DNA of 64,000 bases. Source: DATBLE01 sp963837265. GTDB lineage: Bacteria; Actinomycetota; Thermoleophilia; Gaiellales; Gaiellaceae. The stretch spans positions 35,951 through 99,950 of the forward strand of contig CAWIMQ010000003.1 of the NCBI GenBank assembly GCA_963837265.1, in the 5' to 3' direction. Numbering within the stretch: the first letter of the stretch is position 1; every line of letters starts with the position of its first letter. Shown here in pieces: positions 41,901-50,061 of the stretch. The notes under the pieces were generated by a model. It worked only from the letters and a program-made list of their open reading frames with translations. It did not search any database and had not been told where the DNA came from. The translations under genes were made by a program, and so were the position numbers.

Positions 41901-42972
41901 CGAGCACGGAGGAGGCATCCTCGAGATCTGGCAGCGGGTGCTCGGCATCCAGGAGCCGATCGGCGTCGACGACGACTTCTTCGCGCTCGGCGGCCACTCG
42001 CTCCTCGCCGTGAGGCTGATCGCCGAGGTCGAGCGTGTCTTCCGGGTGAGGCTGCCCCTGACCGTGCTCTTCGAGCAGGCGACCGTCCGCCACGTCGCAG
42101 GCGCGCTCGAGGCCGGCGGGAAGCTCGGCTGCCTGGTCGCCGATCGTTCCGCTCAGGCCGGGCGCATCCCGGCCGCCGCTCTTCCTGCTGCACGGAATCG
42201 ACGGCGAGCTGCTCTTCTACCGCGACCTCGTCCGGAGCCTCGATCCCGACCAGCCGGTGTACGGAGTCCAGGGAGTCGGCCTCGACGGACGGCGCCCCTA
42301 TACGCGCCTGGAGGACATGGCCGCCCATCACGTCGACGAGCTCGTCCGCTTCCAGCCGGAGGGGCCTCTGCTTCTCTGCGGCTACTGCTTCTCCGGGGTG
42401 CTCGCCTACGAGGTCGCGAGGCAGCTGCACGAGCGGGGCCGGGAGCCTGCGTTCCTCGGCCTCGTCGACGCATACCCGTTCGGGCATGCGCCGACGCGGA
42501 CCCGGGTGGAGCTCGAGCGCGTGAAGCTCGCCGACTTCCGGTCGCGCGACCTGCGCGGGAAGATCGCGTGGATCCGGCGGCGGGGACGCGGCCTCGTCGG
42601 CAAGGTCGCCACGGAGATCCGCTGGGCGCTCTACGACCAGCTCGCCAGGCGGGGCCGTCGCGTCCCGCGGGCCCTGTGGAACATGCAGGGCGCCGGCCAC
42701 CGCGCCGCGTTCCGGTACGTCGCTCCCGCTGCCCCCTGGAAGGTGACGCTCTTCCGCGCGGCCCAGGAAGGACGACGGGAACGCGCCGGGGACATCTCCC
42801 ACTGGCGGCGGCTCGCCGAGGGCGGCCTCGACGTGCGCTGGATCGAGGGCGACGACATCAGGCACGACAACCTCGTCCGCGAGCCAAACGTCGACGGCTC
42901 GCCGCCGAGATCGAAGCCTGCATCGAGAACGCGCTCGCCGGCGAGCCGGCCGGCGCGGGGGGGCCGCGGTGA
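38932..42972 (+). CDS. NRPS8: C-A(Gly-like)-T-TE, terminating protein of the plus-strand line
   Basis: The C domain has an intact HHIVCDG near 39.39 kb. The A domain (A3 near 40.82 kb) reads DIVQLGMVCK, nearest to Gly patterns. The carrier is DDFFALGGHSLLAVR near 41.99 kb. The thioesterase (42.15-42.97 kb) has LFLLHGIDGE, a nucleophile elbow CGYCFSG near 42.38-42.40 kb with Cys in place of Ser, and a late HDNL that supplies the His. It should release the peptide by hydrolysis or cyclisation; Cys-type thioesterases are known in some beta-lactone and other NRPS systems. More than ten frameshifts lie in 38.97-42.15 kb, densest at 40.5-42.0 kb. The last segment (RLAAEIEACIENAL) is in a different frame from the body of the TE, ending at 42972. 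Confidence 0.9.
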   Translation: MSQPVVEDRISRPTGRRRDLLVPALVRAAAPLVLAPARARLGLQRPAAAPAARGARRRRAGAGADRDRRSARDPADDLRRERRGPVPARAPAPGGGTRDRRHQRRARPGVGDGAPGRGAGAGAVRSRRRAAASDGAPASRPQDHVLALTLHHIVCDGWSVSVLFRELGAPDTEFTGGPAARLPELAIQYADYAVHQQEWMQGDLRQRQLDYWRAHLEDAPTALDLPTDHPRPAVQTADGGHVLRSPAARAARAAEGAQPGARVDPLHDAPRRFLGPARPLLAPARAARGRAGREQASRGARRPDRLSHEHARPPARRLRRGRVPRSARVGPRDRARSRGAPGSPLRAARRGVEPAARPEPRAAVPGHVLVLQTRPRPARGAARAHGHGRPSRWATTKFNLSLFMRESPEGLRATFEYSTDLFDRVTIERMAGHFETLLRALVDDPARPIDDAEIVGEDERRLVLTEWNETERPYPAQRVDELIAAQAAATPGAVAVEDSGQRLTYAELDERSSRLANRLRQLGIGPDRLVGLCVDRTAGAPGRRPWDPQGGWSLRPPRSRLSRRAARLHAGGLAGVGRRHAGAPPPRHPADCGPGRVPRPRLGGARRSPGRGARERTGHSEQPAVRRSTPRARPARRRASRSPHRGAGRTSSRRCGRSRASRPATCCSRSPRCRSTSPRSGAVPAARSPARRVVRRASGRGGRRALAELLDAIARDGHAGDARDLADAARRRLGRPRRAEGALPAARRCTPELADAAAATRRAAALEHVRPDRDDGLRRRRARSRRGQARDDRPADRQHDALRARRAAAACCRSACRRAVHRRRRRRPRLPRPARADRRAFVAGPVRATPGRAALPHRRPRALPRRRRLEFLGRARPPGQDARLPHRARRDRGALAATRRVREAAVVAREDGTAQQPARRLRRARRRARSGRRAELRALLARTLPDYMVPAAFVVLERSRCTPNGKLDRNALPDPGHESLGLVHPRPPADEHGGGILEIWQRVLGIQEPIGVDDDFFALGGHSLLAVRLIAEVERVFRVRLPLTVLFEQATVRHVAGALEAGGKLGCLVADRSAQAGRIPAAALPAARNRRRAALLPRPRPEPRSRPAGVRSPGSRPRRTAPLYAPGGHGRPSRRRARPLPAGGASASLRLLLLRGARLRGREAAARAGPGACVPRPRRRIPVRACADADPGGARAREARRLPVARPAREDRVDPAAGTRPRRQGRHGDPLGALRPARQAGPSRPAGPVEHAGRRPPRRVPVRRSRCPLEGDALPRGPGRTTGTRRGHLPLAAARRGRPRRALDRGRRHQARQPRPRAKRRRLAAEIEACIENALAGEPAGAGGPR

Positions 42973-43005
42973 CCAGGCGCCGTACGGGCTGCGCGCCGGC
43001 TCCGC

Positions 43006-43090
43006 CTAGCCGATGGGTTAGGAACCCGCGAACGGAAACGCTGCACGTAAGACCGTGGGACGTCCCGCCGCCCCCGACTACCATCGACAC
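43006..43090 (+). promoter_or_regulatory. Shared-architecture promoter of the hydroxylase/aminotransferase operon
   Basis: Palindrome CTAGCCGATGGGTTAG (43006-43021), 33 bp with ACGCTGCACGTAA, GTGGGA (43055-43060), exactly 18 bp, TACCAT (43079-43084). Here there is a leader of about 65 bp before the TTG start, which has its own GAAGGA ribosome site. Confidence 0.72.
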
Positions 43091-43156
43091 ACCTGCTCGT
43101 GCGCCCACCGAAACGGGCCCTTTCATTATCCCAAGCGGAGCCAACCGAAGGACAAT

Positions 43157-44209
43157 TTGAGCAACGGAGCCGAGTCCATCCGCAGGTCGCCGGGCCTCGG
43201 CGCAACGCGCCGCCGGGCGGTCGACTTCACGCGCCTCATCGAGACGAGCCTGGTCGACGGGAACTCGCTACCGCTGGTCGTGCGGCCGGCGGTCGACGGC
43301 GTCGACCTCGCCGAGTGGACGTCGAGCAACAAGGACGAGCTGAACGGCTACTTCGACAAGCACGGCGCCGTCCCTTCGGGGCTTCGCCCTCGCCGGCGCC
43401 CCGGACTTCGAGCGGGTCGCGTCCTGGTCGCGACCGACCTCTTCGCCGAGTACGGCGATCTGCCGCCCGAGGAGACGGCGAGCGCATCTATCACTCGACG
43501 CCGTATCCGCCGGACAAGACGATCCTGTTCCACAACGAGAGCTCGCACCTGCCGACGTGGCCGCTCCGCCAGTTCTTCTTCTGCGTGACCCCGGCGCAGG
43601 AGCAGGGCGAGACGCCGCTGCTCGACTGCCGGCTCGTCGCCCAGCGGCTCGAGCCCGAGATCCTCGCCGAGTTCGAGGCCAAGGCCTCGTCTACGTCCGG
43701 AACTTCTCGCCCGGCCTCGACGTCCCCTGGCAGGAGTTCTTCAAGACGAACGACCGCGCGGAAGTCGAGCGTGCGTGCGCCGACGAGGGCATGACCTGCG
43801 AGTGGAAGGGCGAGGACGCGCTCTGCATCAAGCAGCACGGGTCGGCCGTCACCCATCACCCCGCACCGGCGAGAAGCTCTTCTTCAACCAGGTGCAGCTC
43901 CACCACGTCTACTGCCTCGACCCCGAGACGCGCGATTCGCTGCGCCAGCTGTTCTCGGAGGAGGCCCTGCCGCGGAACGTCTACTTCGGCGACGGCTCGG
44001 TGATCTCCGACGAGATCATGGAGCGCATCGGGGAGCTCTACGAAGAGCTCTGCGTCGAGCTGCCCTGGGAGCAGGGCGACCTGATCGCGGTCGACAACAT
44101 GATCGTCGCGCACGCCCGCCGGCCCTTCGTCGGGCCGCGGAAGATCCTCGTCGCCATGGGCGAGATGGTGCGAAGCGGCGACGGCGAGATGCAGGGCGTC
44201 TCCCGGTGA
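43157..44209 (+). CDS. SyrP-like Fe(II)/2-oxoglutarate hydroxylase, probable aspartyl beta-hydroxylase
   Basis: TauD/TfdA-fold oxygenase. It uses Fe(II), O2 and 2-oxoglutarate to hydroxylate carrier-bound amino acids, in SyrP and its siderophore relatives the beta carbon of Asp. The iron-binding HxE is visible in FHNESSH and the distal His in DNMIVAHAR; flanking family blocks include RNFSPG, WQEFFKT, FFNQVQLHH and YFGDGS. Four frameshifts (near 43.37, 43.42, 43.69 and 43.86 kb) split the gene, but the pieces add up to a normal length of about 350 residues. The start is TTG 43157 behind GAAGGA. It lies in one operon with the Dab aminotransferase (GTGA overlap) under the shared promoter. Both Asp modules (NRPS3 and NRPS4) begin with interface-type domains, the known docking partners of stand-alone enzymes of this kind. 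Confidence 0.88.
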
Positions 44210-45588
44210 CCGTCGCGGCGACAACACTCTCGAAGCGGCCGTCGGTCCGGACGCCGATCCCCGGCCCCGAGTCGGGTCGTCTGCTCGCCCGCCAGGAGAC
44301 CCGCGAGTCGAACGCCCGCACGTACCCGCGCCGCCTGCCCATAGGGATCGCGCGCGCGTCCGGCTCGTACGTCGAGGACGTCGACGGCAACATCTTCGTC
44401 GACTTCCTCACCGGGGCGGGGACGCTCGCCCTCGGGCACAACCACCCCGAGGTCGTCGACGCAGTCGAGCGAGCGGCTGGCGAGTTCTCCCACGGGCTCG
44501 ACTTCCCGACCGAGCTGAAGGACGAGTTCGTCTCGCTCCAGCTGTCGCTGCTCCCCGACGAGATGCAAGGACGGACGAAGATCCAGTTCTGCGGGCCGAC
44601 GGGCGCGAACGCCGTCGACGCGGCGATCAAGCTCTGCAAGACCGCCACGGGCCGGGCCGACGTCGTCGCCTTCCGGGGCGCGTTCCACGGGAGCACGCAC
44701 AGCGCGATGTCCGTGACCGGCCTCGTCTCCCAGATGGAGCCAGTGGCGAACCGGATGCCGGGCGTGCACTTCTTCCCGTACCCGTATGCCTACCGCTGGC
44801 CGGCGGCGCTCCACCCCGAGACGTGCGGGACGCAGTGCCTGCACTACCTCGAGAGCGCGCTGAAGGATCCCCTGGGCGGCATCCCCAGGCCGGCCGCGGT
44901 GATCATGGAGGTCGTGCAGGCCGAGGGCGGCGTTCTCCCGGCTCCCGTCGACTTCGTCCGCGGCGTTCGCCGCGTGACCCGCGAGCTCGACATTCCCCTG
45001 ATCGTCGACGAGATCCAGTCGGGTTGCGGGCGCACGGGCTCGTGGTTCGCGTTCGAGCAGTACGGCATCGTTCCCGACGCGATCCTCGCGTCGAAGGCGC
45101 TCGGCGGCATCGGCATGCCGATCGCCGTCGTCATGTACGACGAGCGGCTCGACGTCTGGGGGCCGGGCGCCCACACGGGCACCTTCCGCGGCAACCACCT
45201 CGCGTTCGCGGCGGGAATCGCGGCGACGAGGATCATCGAGCGCGACGGGGTGCTCGGGAACGTGAACGAGCTCGGCACGTATGTGCTCGACCGGCTCGAG
45301 GCGTTCCAGCGCGGGCACGACATCGTCGGCGACGTGCGAGGAAAGGGCCTGCTGATCGGCCTCGAGATCGTCGAGCCGGCGACCAGCCGCGCCGACCCGG
45401 AGGCGGCTGCCGAGATCCAGAGGCGCTCGCTCGAGCGCGGGCTCATCCTCGAGCTCGGAGGCCGGTACGACGCGGTGGTCCGGCTGCTGCCGCCCCTCAA
45501 CGTCTCGCGCGAGACGCTCGACCAGGCGCTGGAGATCCTCGAGACCGTGATCTCCGAGGTCGCTGCCAGGGTCGAGCGCGCCGTCTAG
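44206..45588 (+). CDS. Class III aminotransferase, diaminobutyrate-2-oxoglutarate type
   Basis: PLP enzyme of 460 residues, intact. Family members convert L-aspartate-beta-semialdehyde plus glutamate to L-2,4-diaminobutyrate (Dab). Visible marks are QETRESNARTYPRRLPIGIA and DFLTGAGTLALGHNHP at the N-terminus, AFHGSTHSA, the cofactor-binding Asp in IVDEIQSGCGRTG and the PLP Lys in ASKALGGIGMP, then HTGTFRGNHLA. The N-terminal pattern is that of the DABA/RhbA aminotransferases rather than GABA or ornithine enzymes. The start GTG overlaps the hydroxylase stop. Its operon position and the Dab-like pocket of NRPS6 together support precursor supply. The stop TAG overlaps the convergent glycosyltransferase stop (shared CTAG). 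Confidence 0.92.
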   Translation: MTVAATTLSKRPSVRTPIPGPESGRLLARQETRESNARTYPRRLPIGIARASGSYVEDVDGNIFVDFLTGAGTLALGHNHPEVVDAVERAAGEFSHGLDFPTELKDEFVSLQLSLLPDEMQGRTKIQFCGPTGANAVDAAIKLCKTATGRADVVAFRGAFHGSTHSAMSVTGLVSQMEPVANRMPGVHFFPYPYAYRWPAALHPETCGTQCLHYLESALKDPLGGIPRPAAVIMEVVQAEGGVLPAPVDFVRGVRRVTRELDIPLIVDEIQSGCGRTGSWFAFEQYGIVPDAILASKALGGIGMPIAVVMYDERLDVWGPGAHTGTFRGNHLAFAAGIAATRIIERDGVLGNVNELGTYVLDRLEAFQRGHDIVGDVRGKGLLIGLEIVEPATSRADPEAAAEIQRRSLERGLILELGGRYDAVVRLLPPLNVSRETLDQALEILETVISEVAARVERAV

Positions 45589-46530
45589 CTGCGGCGAAGC
45601 TCACGTAGCCGGCGGCGCACCCCGACCCGCCCGCGGGCGCGCCGCCAGGTCGCGACGGCCGATGCCCGGCGGTGCTCGGCCGAGGCGAGCAGGCCCTCGC
45701 GGAGCCGCAAGGGGACGAGCTCGGGCGCGACACGGAGCGGGAGGTCGTCGGCGAGCAGCAGCCGCGTGAGCAGCCGCGAGTACACCGGTCGGACGAAGCG
45801 GCTCGAGCCACGGCTTCGCCTGAATGTGGTGGAGCGCGAACGGGCGCTCGCCGTCGTCGTAGGCGCAGTCGAGAGACGATGGATCCCGCAGGCGAACGCC
45901 CTGGAAGGGTGGGTGCGGAGCGAGTCGGCTCTCCAGCGCGACGAGGCCGTCCGGACGCGTGGCGAGGAGCGCGTTCAGGACGTCCTGGTCCAGGAAGTAG
46001 AACGGGTCGAGCGCGCTCCCGGCGCCGATCATCGACCGCGCGGGATCGACCAGCCTCGCCTTGTCGCCCAGATCTGCCAGGAGCCTCCTCCCGGGGTCGC
46101 CCGGCAGCGCGAGGAAGCCGCTGTTCACGTACGTCCGCACGACCGGCGCCCCGAGACCGAGGAGCTCGCTCCAGCGCCGGTCGAACCGGTCTTCGAGCCG
46201 GTCGGCGAAGCCGACGATGTCCCCGCGGGCGGCCAGCTCGAACAGAAGCTCGACCGACTGCGTGACGATGATGTCGCAGTCGACGAGGAGCATGACCTCG
46301 GCCGGCTCGGCGAGCGGCAGAACGTGCTTGAGCAGATGCGGGGTCGAGCCCTCCGGAGCCGGAACCACCGTGGCCTCGCGCTCCAGAAGGCGTCGCTGCT
46401 CGTCCTCGAGGCCACAGTCGAGAACCAGGACCGGCTCCCGATGCCCCACGAGCCGGAGCGAGTTGACCATTGCCACGGCTCCGAGGAACACGTTTGCGTC
46501 CGCGACGCAGTAGATCGCGCGGGCGTTCAC
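45585..46530 (-). CDS. Glycosyltransferase, GT8-like, one frameshift
   Basis: About 315 residues. The N-terminus, IYCVADANVFLGAVAMVNSL, and the metal-binding DCD in MLLVDCDIIV are typical of nucleotide-sugar-dependent retaining transferases of the GT8 type; later blocks are VNSGFLALPG and FYFLDQDVLNALL. Near 45.79 kb the frame changes after HIQAKPWLEP and continues with YSRLLTRLLLADDLPLRV to the TAG at 45585. The start is GTG 46530. It is the last gene of a minus-strand operon with a Wzm/Wzt-type exporter under a copy of the shared promoter. It could glycosylate the peptide or build a surface glycan; the cluster promoter favours a link to the product, but this is inference. Confidence 0.82.
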
Positions 46531-46560
46531 GGTCGGTAGGCCCTCGGCGGAGCTACGGGG

Positions 46561-47757
46561 CTAGACAGGCTCGGAGATCCACTGGGAGCCGACGTGCACG
46601 GGCGACAGCCGTACCACCGCGGGCGGCGTGGGATCGATCTCGGGCCCGTACACGTCGAAGCGTCCGACACTTCGACTGCACCAGCTGGGGCCCGTCGGCC
46701 GCCCCGTGGCAGACGCCGGCCCAGAGGTAGAAGCGCCCGCGGGGAAGTGGAAGCGCCTCGACCGAGCAGCGCACGTGCGTGCCGCCGGGCGCCAGCATGA
46801 TGTGGCTGCCAGGCGTGATCATGAAGATCGGCGTCGCCGTGCCCTCGGTCACTCCGACGTACATCCAGGCGCGGTACTCGTCCTCGGTCTCCAACGTCAG
46901 GTCGACATCGAGCCGGCCGCCGCTACGCACCATGCTCTCCCCCTCGGCCGTACCCACCTGAGCGTGTCGCAGGGCGATACGACCGGGCCGGCGTGGGGCC
47001 GCATCGGCGGTGGCATCGACGTCGGCGCGGTACTCGTCGAGGACCTCGTTCACCGGGCCGTCGGCGCGCACCTGCCCTGGTCGAGCCAGACCCCGCTTCG
47101 GCTGGTCGCCTCGACGCGCGCGAGGTCGTGCGACACGAGCAGCAGCGTCGTGCCGCTGTGGATCACCTCGCGCATGCGGTCGAGGCACCGCTGCTGGAAC
47201 GCCGCGTCGCCGACCGCGAGCACCTCGTCGACGAGCAGGATCGCGGGCTCGAGGAACGCGGCGACGCGCGAAGCCGAGCCGCATCTGCATGCCCGCTCGA
47301 GTAGAACTTCACCTGCCGGTCGACCGCGTCCTCGATCTCGGCGAAGTCGACGATCTCGTCGAACCGGCCGGCACCTGCTTGCGGCTCAGCCCGAGCAGCG
47401 TGCCGTAGAGGATGATGTTCTCGCGGCCGGTGAGTTCGGGTGGATGCCCGCCAGCACCTCGATGAGCGCGCCGACCGGGCCGGCGAGTCCGAGCGCCCGG
47501 CGTGCGGGAACATGACGCCGGAGATGATCTTGAGCAGGGTCGACTTGCCCGACCCGTTCGCGCCGACGATGCCGACCGACTCGCCGGGCTCGACGCTCGA
47601 AGCTCGATGTCGCGCAGCACCCAGCGCCACGGGACTCCCCGCTCTGCGCCGCCCAGCAGGTGCCGGCCCGGCTCGAGGTCGTCGCGGAGGCAGCTGCCGG
47701 CTGCGGTCGGCCCGGAACCGCTTCCAGATCTGCTCGGCTTGGATCGTGCCCGTCAGG
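46561..47757 (-). CDS. ABC-transporter ATPase with C-terminal Wzt-like carbohydrate-binding domain, frameshifted
   Basis: The N-terminal reading (TIQAEQIWKRFRADRSR) leads to a Walker A site GANGSGKSTLLKIISGV, then VKFYSSGH (the signature-loop area) and a Walker B-like segment in broken frames. From about 47.0 kb a beta-rich domain reads GGRLDVDLTLETEDEYRAW and IMLAPGGTHVRCSVEALPLPRGRFYLWAGV, as in Wzt, whose C-terminal domain binds the glycan to be exported. It ends at a TAG at 46561 (VGSQWISEPV). About ten frameshifts lie between 46.68 and 47.70 kb. The start is near 47757, overlapping the permease stop; the exact codon is unclear. With the permease it would form a polysaccharide or glycoconjugate exporter in the inner membrane. 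Confidence 0.8.
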
Positions 47758-48641
47758 CAACATCGGCAAAGCCGGCCTCGAGCCGCTTGAAGAGCCAGTA
47801 GCCGACAGCCAGGACGACGAGCGCGCTCGCGGCCCGACGCGCGAGGTAGTCCCAGCTGGGGCGCTGGCCGTAGGAGCACGGTGCGGCGCAAGCCGTCGAT
47901 CGCGGGCCGAGCGGGTTGAGCGCCAGTAAGAGCAGCCGCAGGTCCTCGGGATCTCGGTCGAGCCCTACACGACCGGCGTCACGAACAGGCCGAACTGCAG
48001 GAAGAGCGGCAGCGCATGGCGCAGGTCGCGCAGGTAGACGACCAGCACCGAGAACCGCACGGTGAGACCGAGCGTGAAAGCGAGCGAGGACGGGAAGCAA
48101 CACCGGCACCACAGAGGCGTCTGAGCTTCGGGGCGAAGCCGGTAGATCGGCGAACAGCAGGCACGAGGACGACCACGAGATCACGGTGTCGAACACGGCG
48201 ACGACGATGCTGCTGACGGGAAGACCTCCGCGGGCAGTAGACCTTGTTGAGGATCGCATGTTGTCGACGAGGCTCTGCCCCCGTTCGAGACGCGAGTTGG
48301 AGAAGAACGTCCAGGGCAGGAGCCCGACGTAGGAGAACAGCGCGTACGGGACGCCGGGGTGCCGTCTGGACCTTGGCGAACTGCGTGAAGAAGACGGTGA
48401 AGACGAGCATCAGGATCAGCGGGGTGAAGACCGCCCAGGCGAACCCGAGCAACGCCTGCTTGTAGCGGACGCGGAGGTCCCGCTCGGCGAGCGTCACGAC
48501 GAGCTCGTGCGACCGCCACAGATCTGCGAGGGCTGCGCGGACGTCGATCTTGCGCTTGAACCAGATCTCCGCTCGCGGCTCCGCGTCAGGCGACCGTTCC
48601 GCAGCCGGAAGCAGGACATCCGGAGCACCTTGCGCCTGCAC
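47753..48641 (-). CDS. ABC-2 type exporter permease, Wzm-like, frameshifted
   Basis: The cytoplasmic N-terminus WFKRKIDVRAALADLWRSHELVVTLAERDLRVRYKQ is the standard opening of Wzm/TagG-type permeases. The first membrane segment (ALLGFAWAVFTPLILMLVFTVFF) follows, then further membrane segments in three frames (VAVFDTVISW; ALVVLAVGYWLFKRL at the end). About six frameshifts fall in 47.86-48.37 kb. The GTG at 48641 is the usual start, but coding-like sequence continues upstream toward the promoter (EPDEAELDEVIPHP in frame), so the protein may begin nearer 48720. It pairs with the ATPase immediately downstream. Wzm/Wzt pairs normally move lipid-linked glycans, so finding one under the NRPS-type promoter is notable. 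Confidence 0.82.
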
Positions 48642-48726
48642 GGAAGCACTCCGGACGGCGTCCGTGGGGGATCCCTGCGGGTGTGGAATGACCTCGTCCA
48701 GTTCTGCCTCGTCCGGCTCGTATCCG

Positions 48727-48803
48727 ATGCTAGTCGCCCGTCTCGTTGCGGCCTACGCTCCGTTCGTGGAGCCTTTCTTCGACATCTTTAGCCGTTTGGC
48801 TAG
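48727..48803 (-). promoter_or_regulatory. Shared-architecture promoter of the exporter/glycosyltransferase operon
   Basis: On the minus strand: palindrome CTAGCCAAACGGCTAA (48803-48788), 31 bp with GGCTCCACGAACG, GTAGGC (48756-48751), exactly 18 bp, TAGCAT (48732-48727). The remaining bases to the receiver-only gene at 48956 (48804-48955) show no second copy and no clear promoter. Confidence 0.8.
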
Positions 48804-48955
48804 TGCTCGAGTCGGCGGAATGCGCTAACCGCCCCGGCCCCGCCAGATCACCCGTTCGGGGGATTCCCCACCCGCGCTCTGTCGACCAATGCTGAGAGCA
48901 GGAAGCACGAACGATCGACTTCGCCCTGACGAAACCCTGTTCTTGGTGCTACTGG

Positions 48956-49402
48956 ATGACCATGAGCCTCCTCACGTCCAGCCTGGCGATTCATCGAGCC
49001 GCCCTCGTCGACGGCCCGGCGGATTGGCGCGACGCGGTCGCCGACGTCCTCTCCGGGCTCGGAATCGAGGTGGTCGCGCAGGAGACGAATGCCGCCGCCG
49101 CCATCGCGCAGGTCCAGCGTGAGCGGGCCGATCTCCTGGTCGTCCACGTCACAGCCGACCGTGCCGGCGAAGGCGATGGTCGATTCGAGTGCCTTCGCCT
49201 CGTTCGGGAGCGGCGCCTCGACGGCGTGAAGACGATCGTGTTCAGCGACTCGACCGAGCAAAGCCTAATCGACGGAGCGTTTGAGGCCGGGGCGGCCGCC
49301 TACGTCGTCGCCACGGCCGAGGCCGAAGACGTCGCCTCGGCGATCCGCCAAGCGTTTGCCCCGTCGCTCTACTTCCCGAGTGCCGGCGGGGCCCGCGGGT
49401 AG
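48956..49402 (+). CDS. Receiver-only response-regulator-like protein lacking the phospho-acceptor Asp
   Basis: 148 residues, intact. It follows the CheY fold order (RAALVDGPADW, DLLVVHVTADRAG, KTIVFSDS, AAYVVATAEAEDVASAIRQAF) but has His where the phosphorylated Asp belongs (VVH) and Ala for the conserved Lys. There is no helix-turn-helix. The C-terminal SLYFPSAGG resembles the segment after the receiver in the regulator at 1-531 (SIYLPGSKG), so it looks like a shortened paralogue. It cannot be phosphorylated in the usual way. It may form mixed dimers with the LuxR-type regulators and adjust them, or be a relic. No ribosome site is obvious; ATG 48956 and ATG 48962 are both possible. Confidence 0.75.
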   Translation: MTMSLLTSSLAIHRAALVDGPADWRDAVADVLSGLGIEVVAQETNAAAAIAQVQRERADLLVVHVTADRAGEGDGRFECLRLVRERRLDGVKTIVFSDSTEQSLIDGAFEAGAAAYVVATAEAEDVASAIRQAFAPSLYFPSAGGARG

Positions 49403-49416
49403 CCCTCGCCGCTCCG

Positions 49417-49743
49417 CTAGTACGAGAGTCTTCCGGCGGCAGTCGCGCAGGCGAGCGTCATCGCCACCTCGAGGAGATGCCGCCGCCCGGGGACGGGCAG
49501 GTCGTGCTCGTCGTCGCCGGTGCCGGCCGGGGACGCGACGACCACCGGGGCAGAGCCCAGCTCGTCGATGTCACCCGCGAGACGCGGATCGAGGACGACG
49601 ACGTCGGGGTCGAGCACCTCCACGAGACGGGCGGCCTCGGCGGCGGTCGTCGCCTCCCCGACGACCTCCACCGGCAGATTCCTCAGCTGCACGCGGAGGC
49701 GACGCTGCCAGAACAGCTCGCCTGCCACGATCACGACTCGCAT
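49417..49743 (-). CDS. Second receiver-only protein
   Basis: About 108 residues from ATG 49743. It reads MRVVIVAGELFW, VEVVGEATTAAEAARLVEVL, DPDVVVLDPRLAG and APVVVASPAG, the strands and helices of a CheY-like domain. The phospho-acceptor Asp is present (VVVLDP), but the N-terminal acidic pair that binds magnesium is not (AGE), and no DNA-binding domain follows. It may begin 20 codons earlier at ATG 49803, although that extension is Ser/Pro-rich. It is convergent with the receiver-only gene at 48956-49402, leaving 14 bp between stops. The function is unknown; a partner or antagonist of the LuxR-type regulators is one possibility. Confidence 0.65.
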   Translation of the reverse strand: MRVVIVAGELFWQRRLRVQLRNLPVEVVGEATTAAEAARLVEVLDPDVVVLDPRLAGDIDELGSAPVVVASPAGTGDDEHDLPVPGRRHLLEVAMTLACATAAGRLSY

Positions 49744-50061
49744 CGGCGATCCCTGCTGAACGTGGTTCTGCGGAGGATGCGAAGAGGATGAGGGTTCGGT
49801 CATTGCCGTTCAACGGTGAGCATGGTCTGGGTCACCGCACGTCAGGGCATTCTCCCCCCTGCTGCAGCTGGCGACAACGGACGATCGGGGGGCTTTTCCC
49901 CTCTCCCGATGGTACGCCGCCTCAACCGGCGCGCAGAGGCCTGAAGACGGCTCCGGCAGCCGATTTCCGCGTGTGATGCGGCCCGCACCCCTCGGATGCG
50001 GCACCGGCCGGCAGCTGCACCACTCGACCTTCGAGGGGCCTCGCCCCGCGCGGACGGGGCC
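49744..50061. other. Intergenic region with a short hairpin; no gene seen
   Basis: Between two minus-strand genes. It holds an inverted repeat ATCGGG...CCCGAT around 49,890-49,915, and on the minus strand a TACCAT (49915-49910) that resembles the -10 of the cluster promoters, but without palindrome or GTAGGC. It may carry the promoter of the receiver-only gene. No open frame looks like a protein. Confidence 0.45.

Noticed and set aside
12950..42972. Calling the frameshifted NRPS genes pseudogenes
   Set aside because: All conserved cores survive in order, frameshifts cluster in patches that also hit unrelated genes, and intact genes lie between; sequencing error explains this better.
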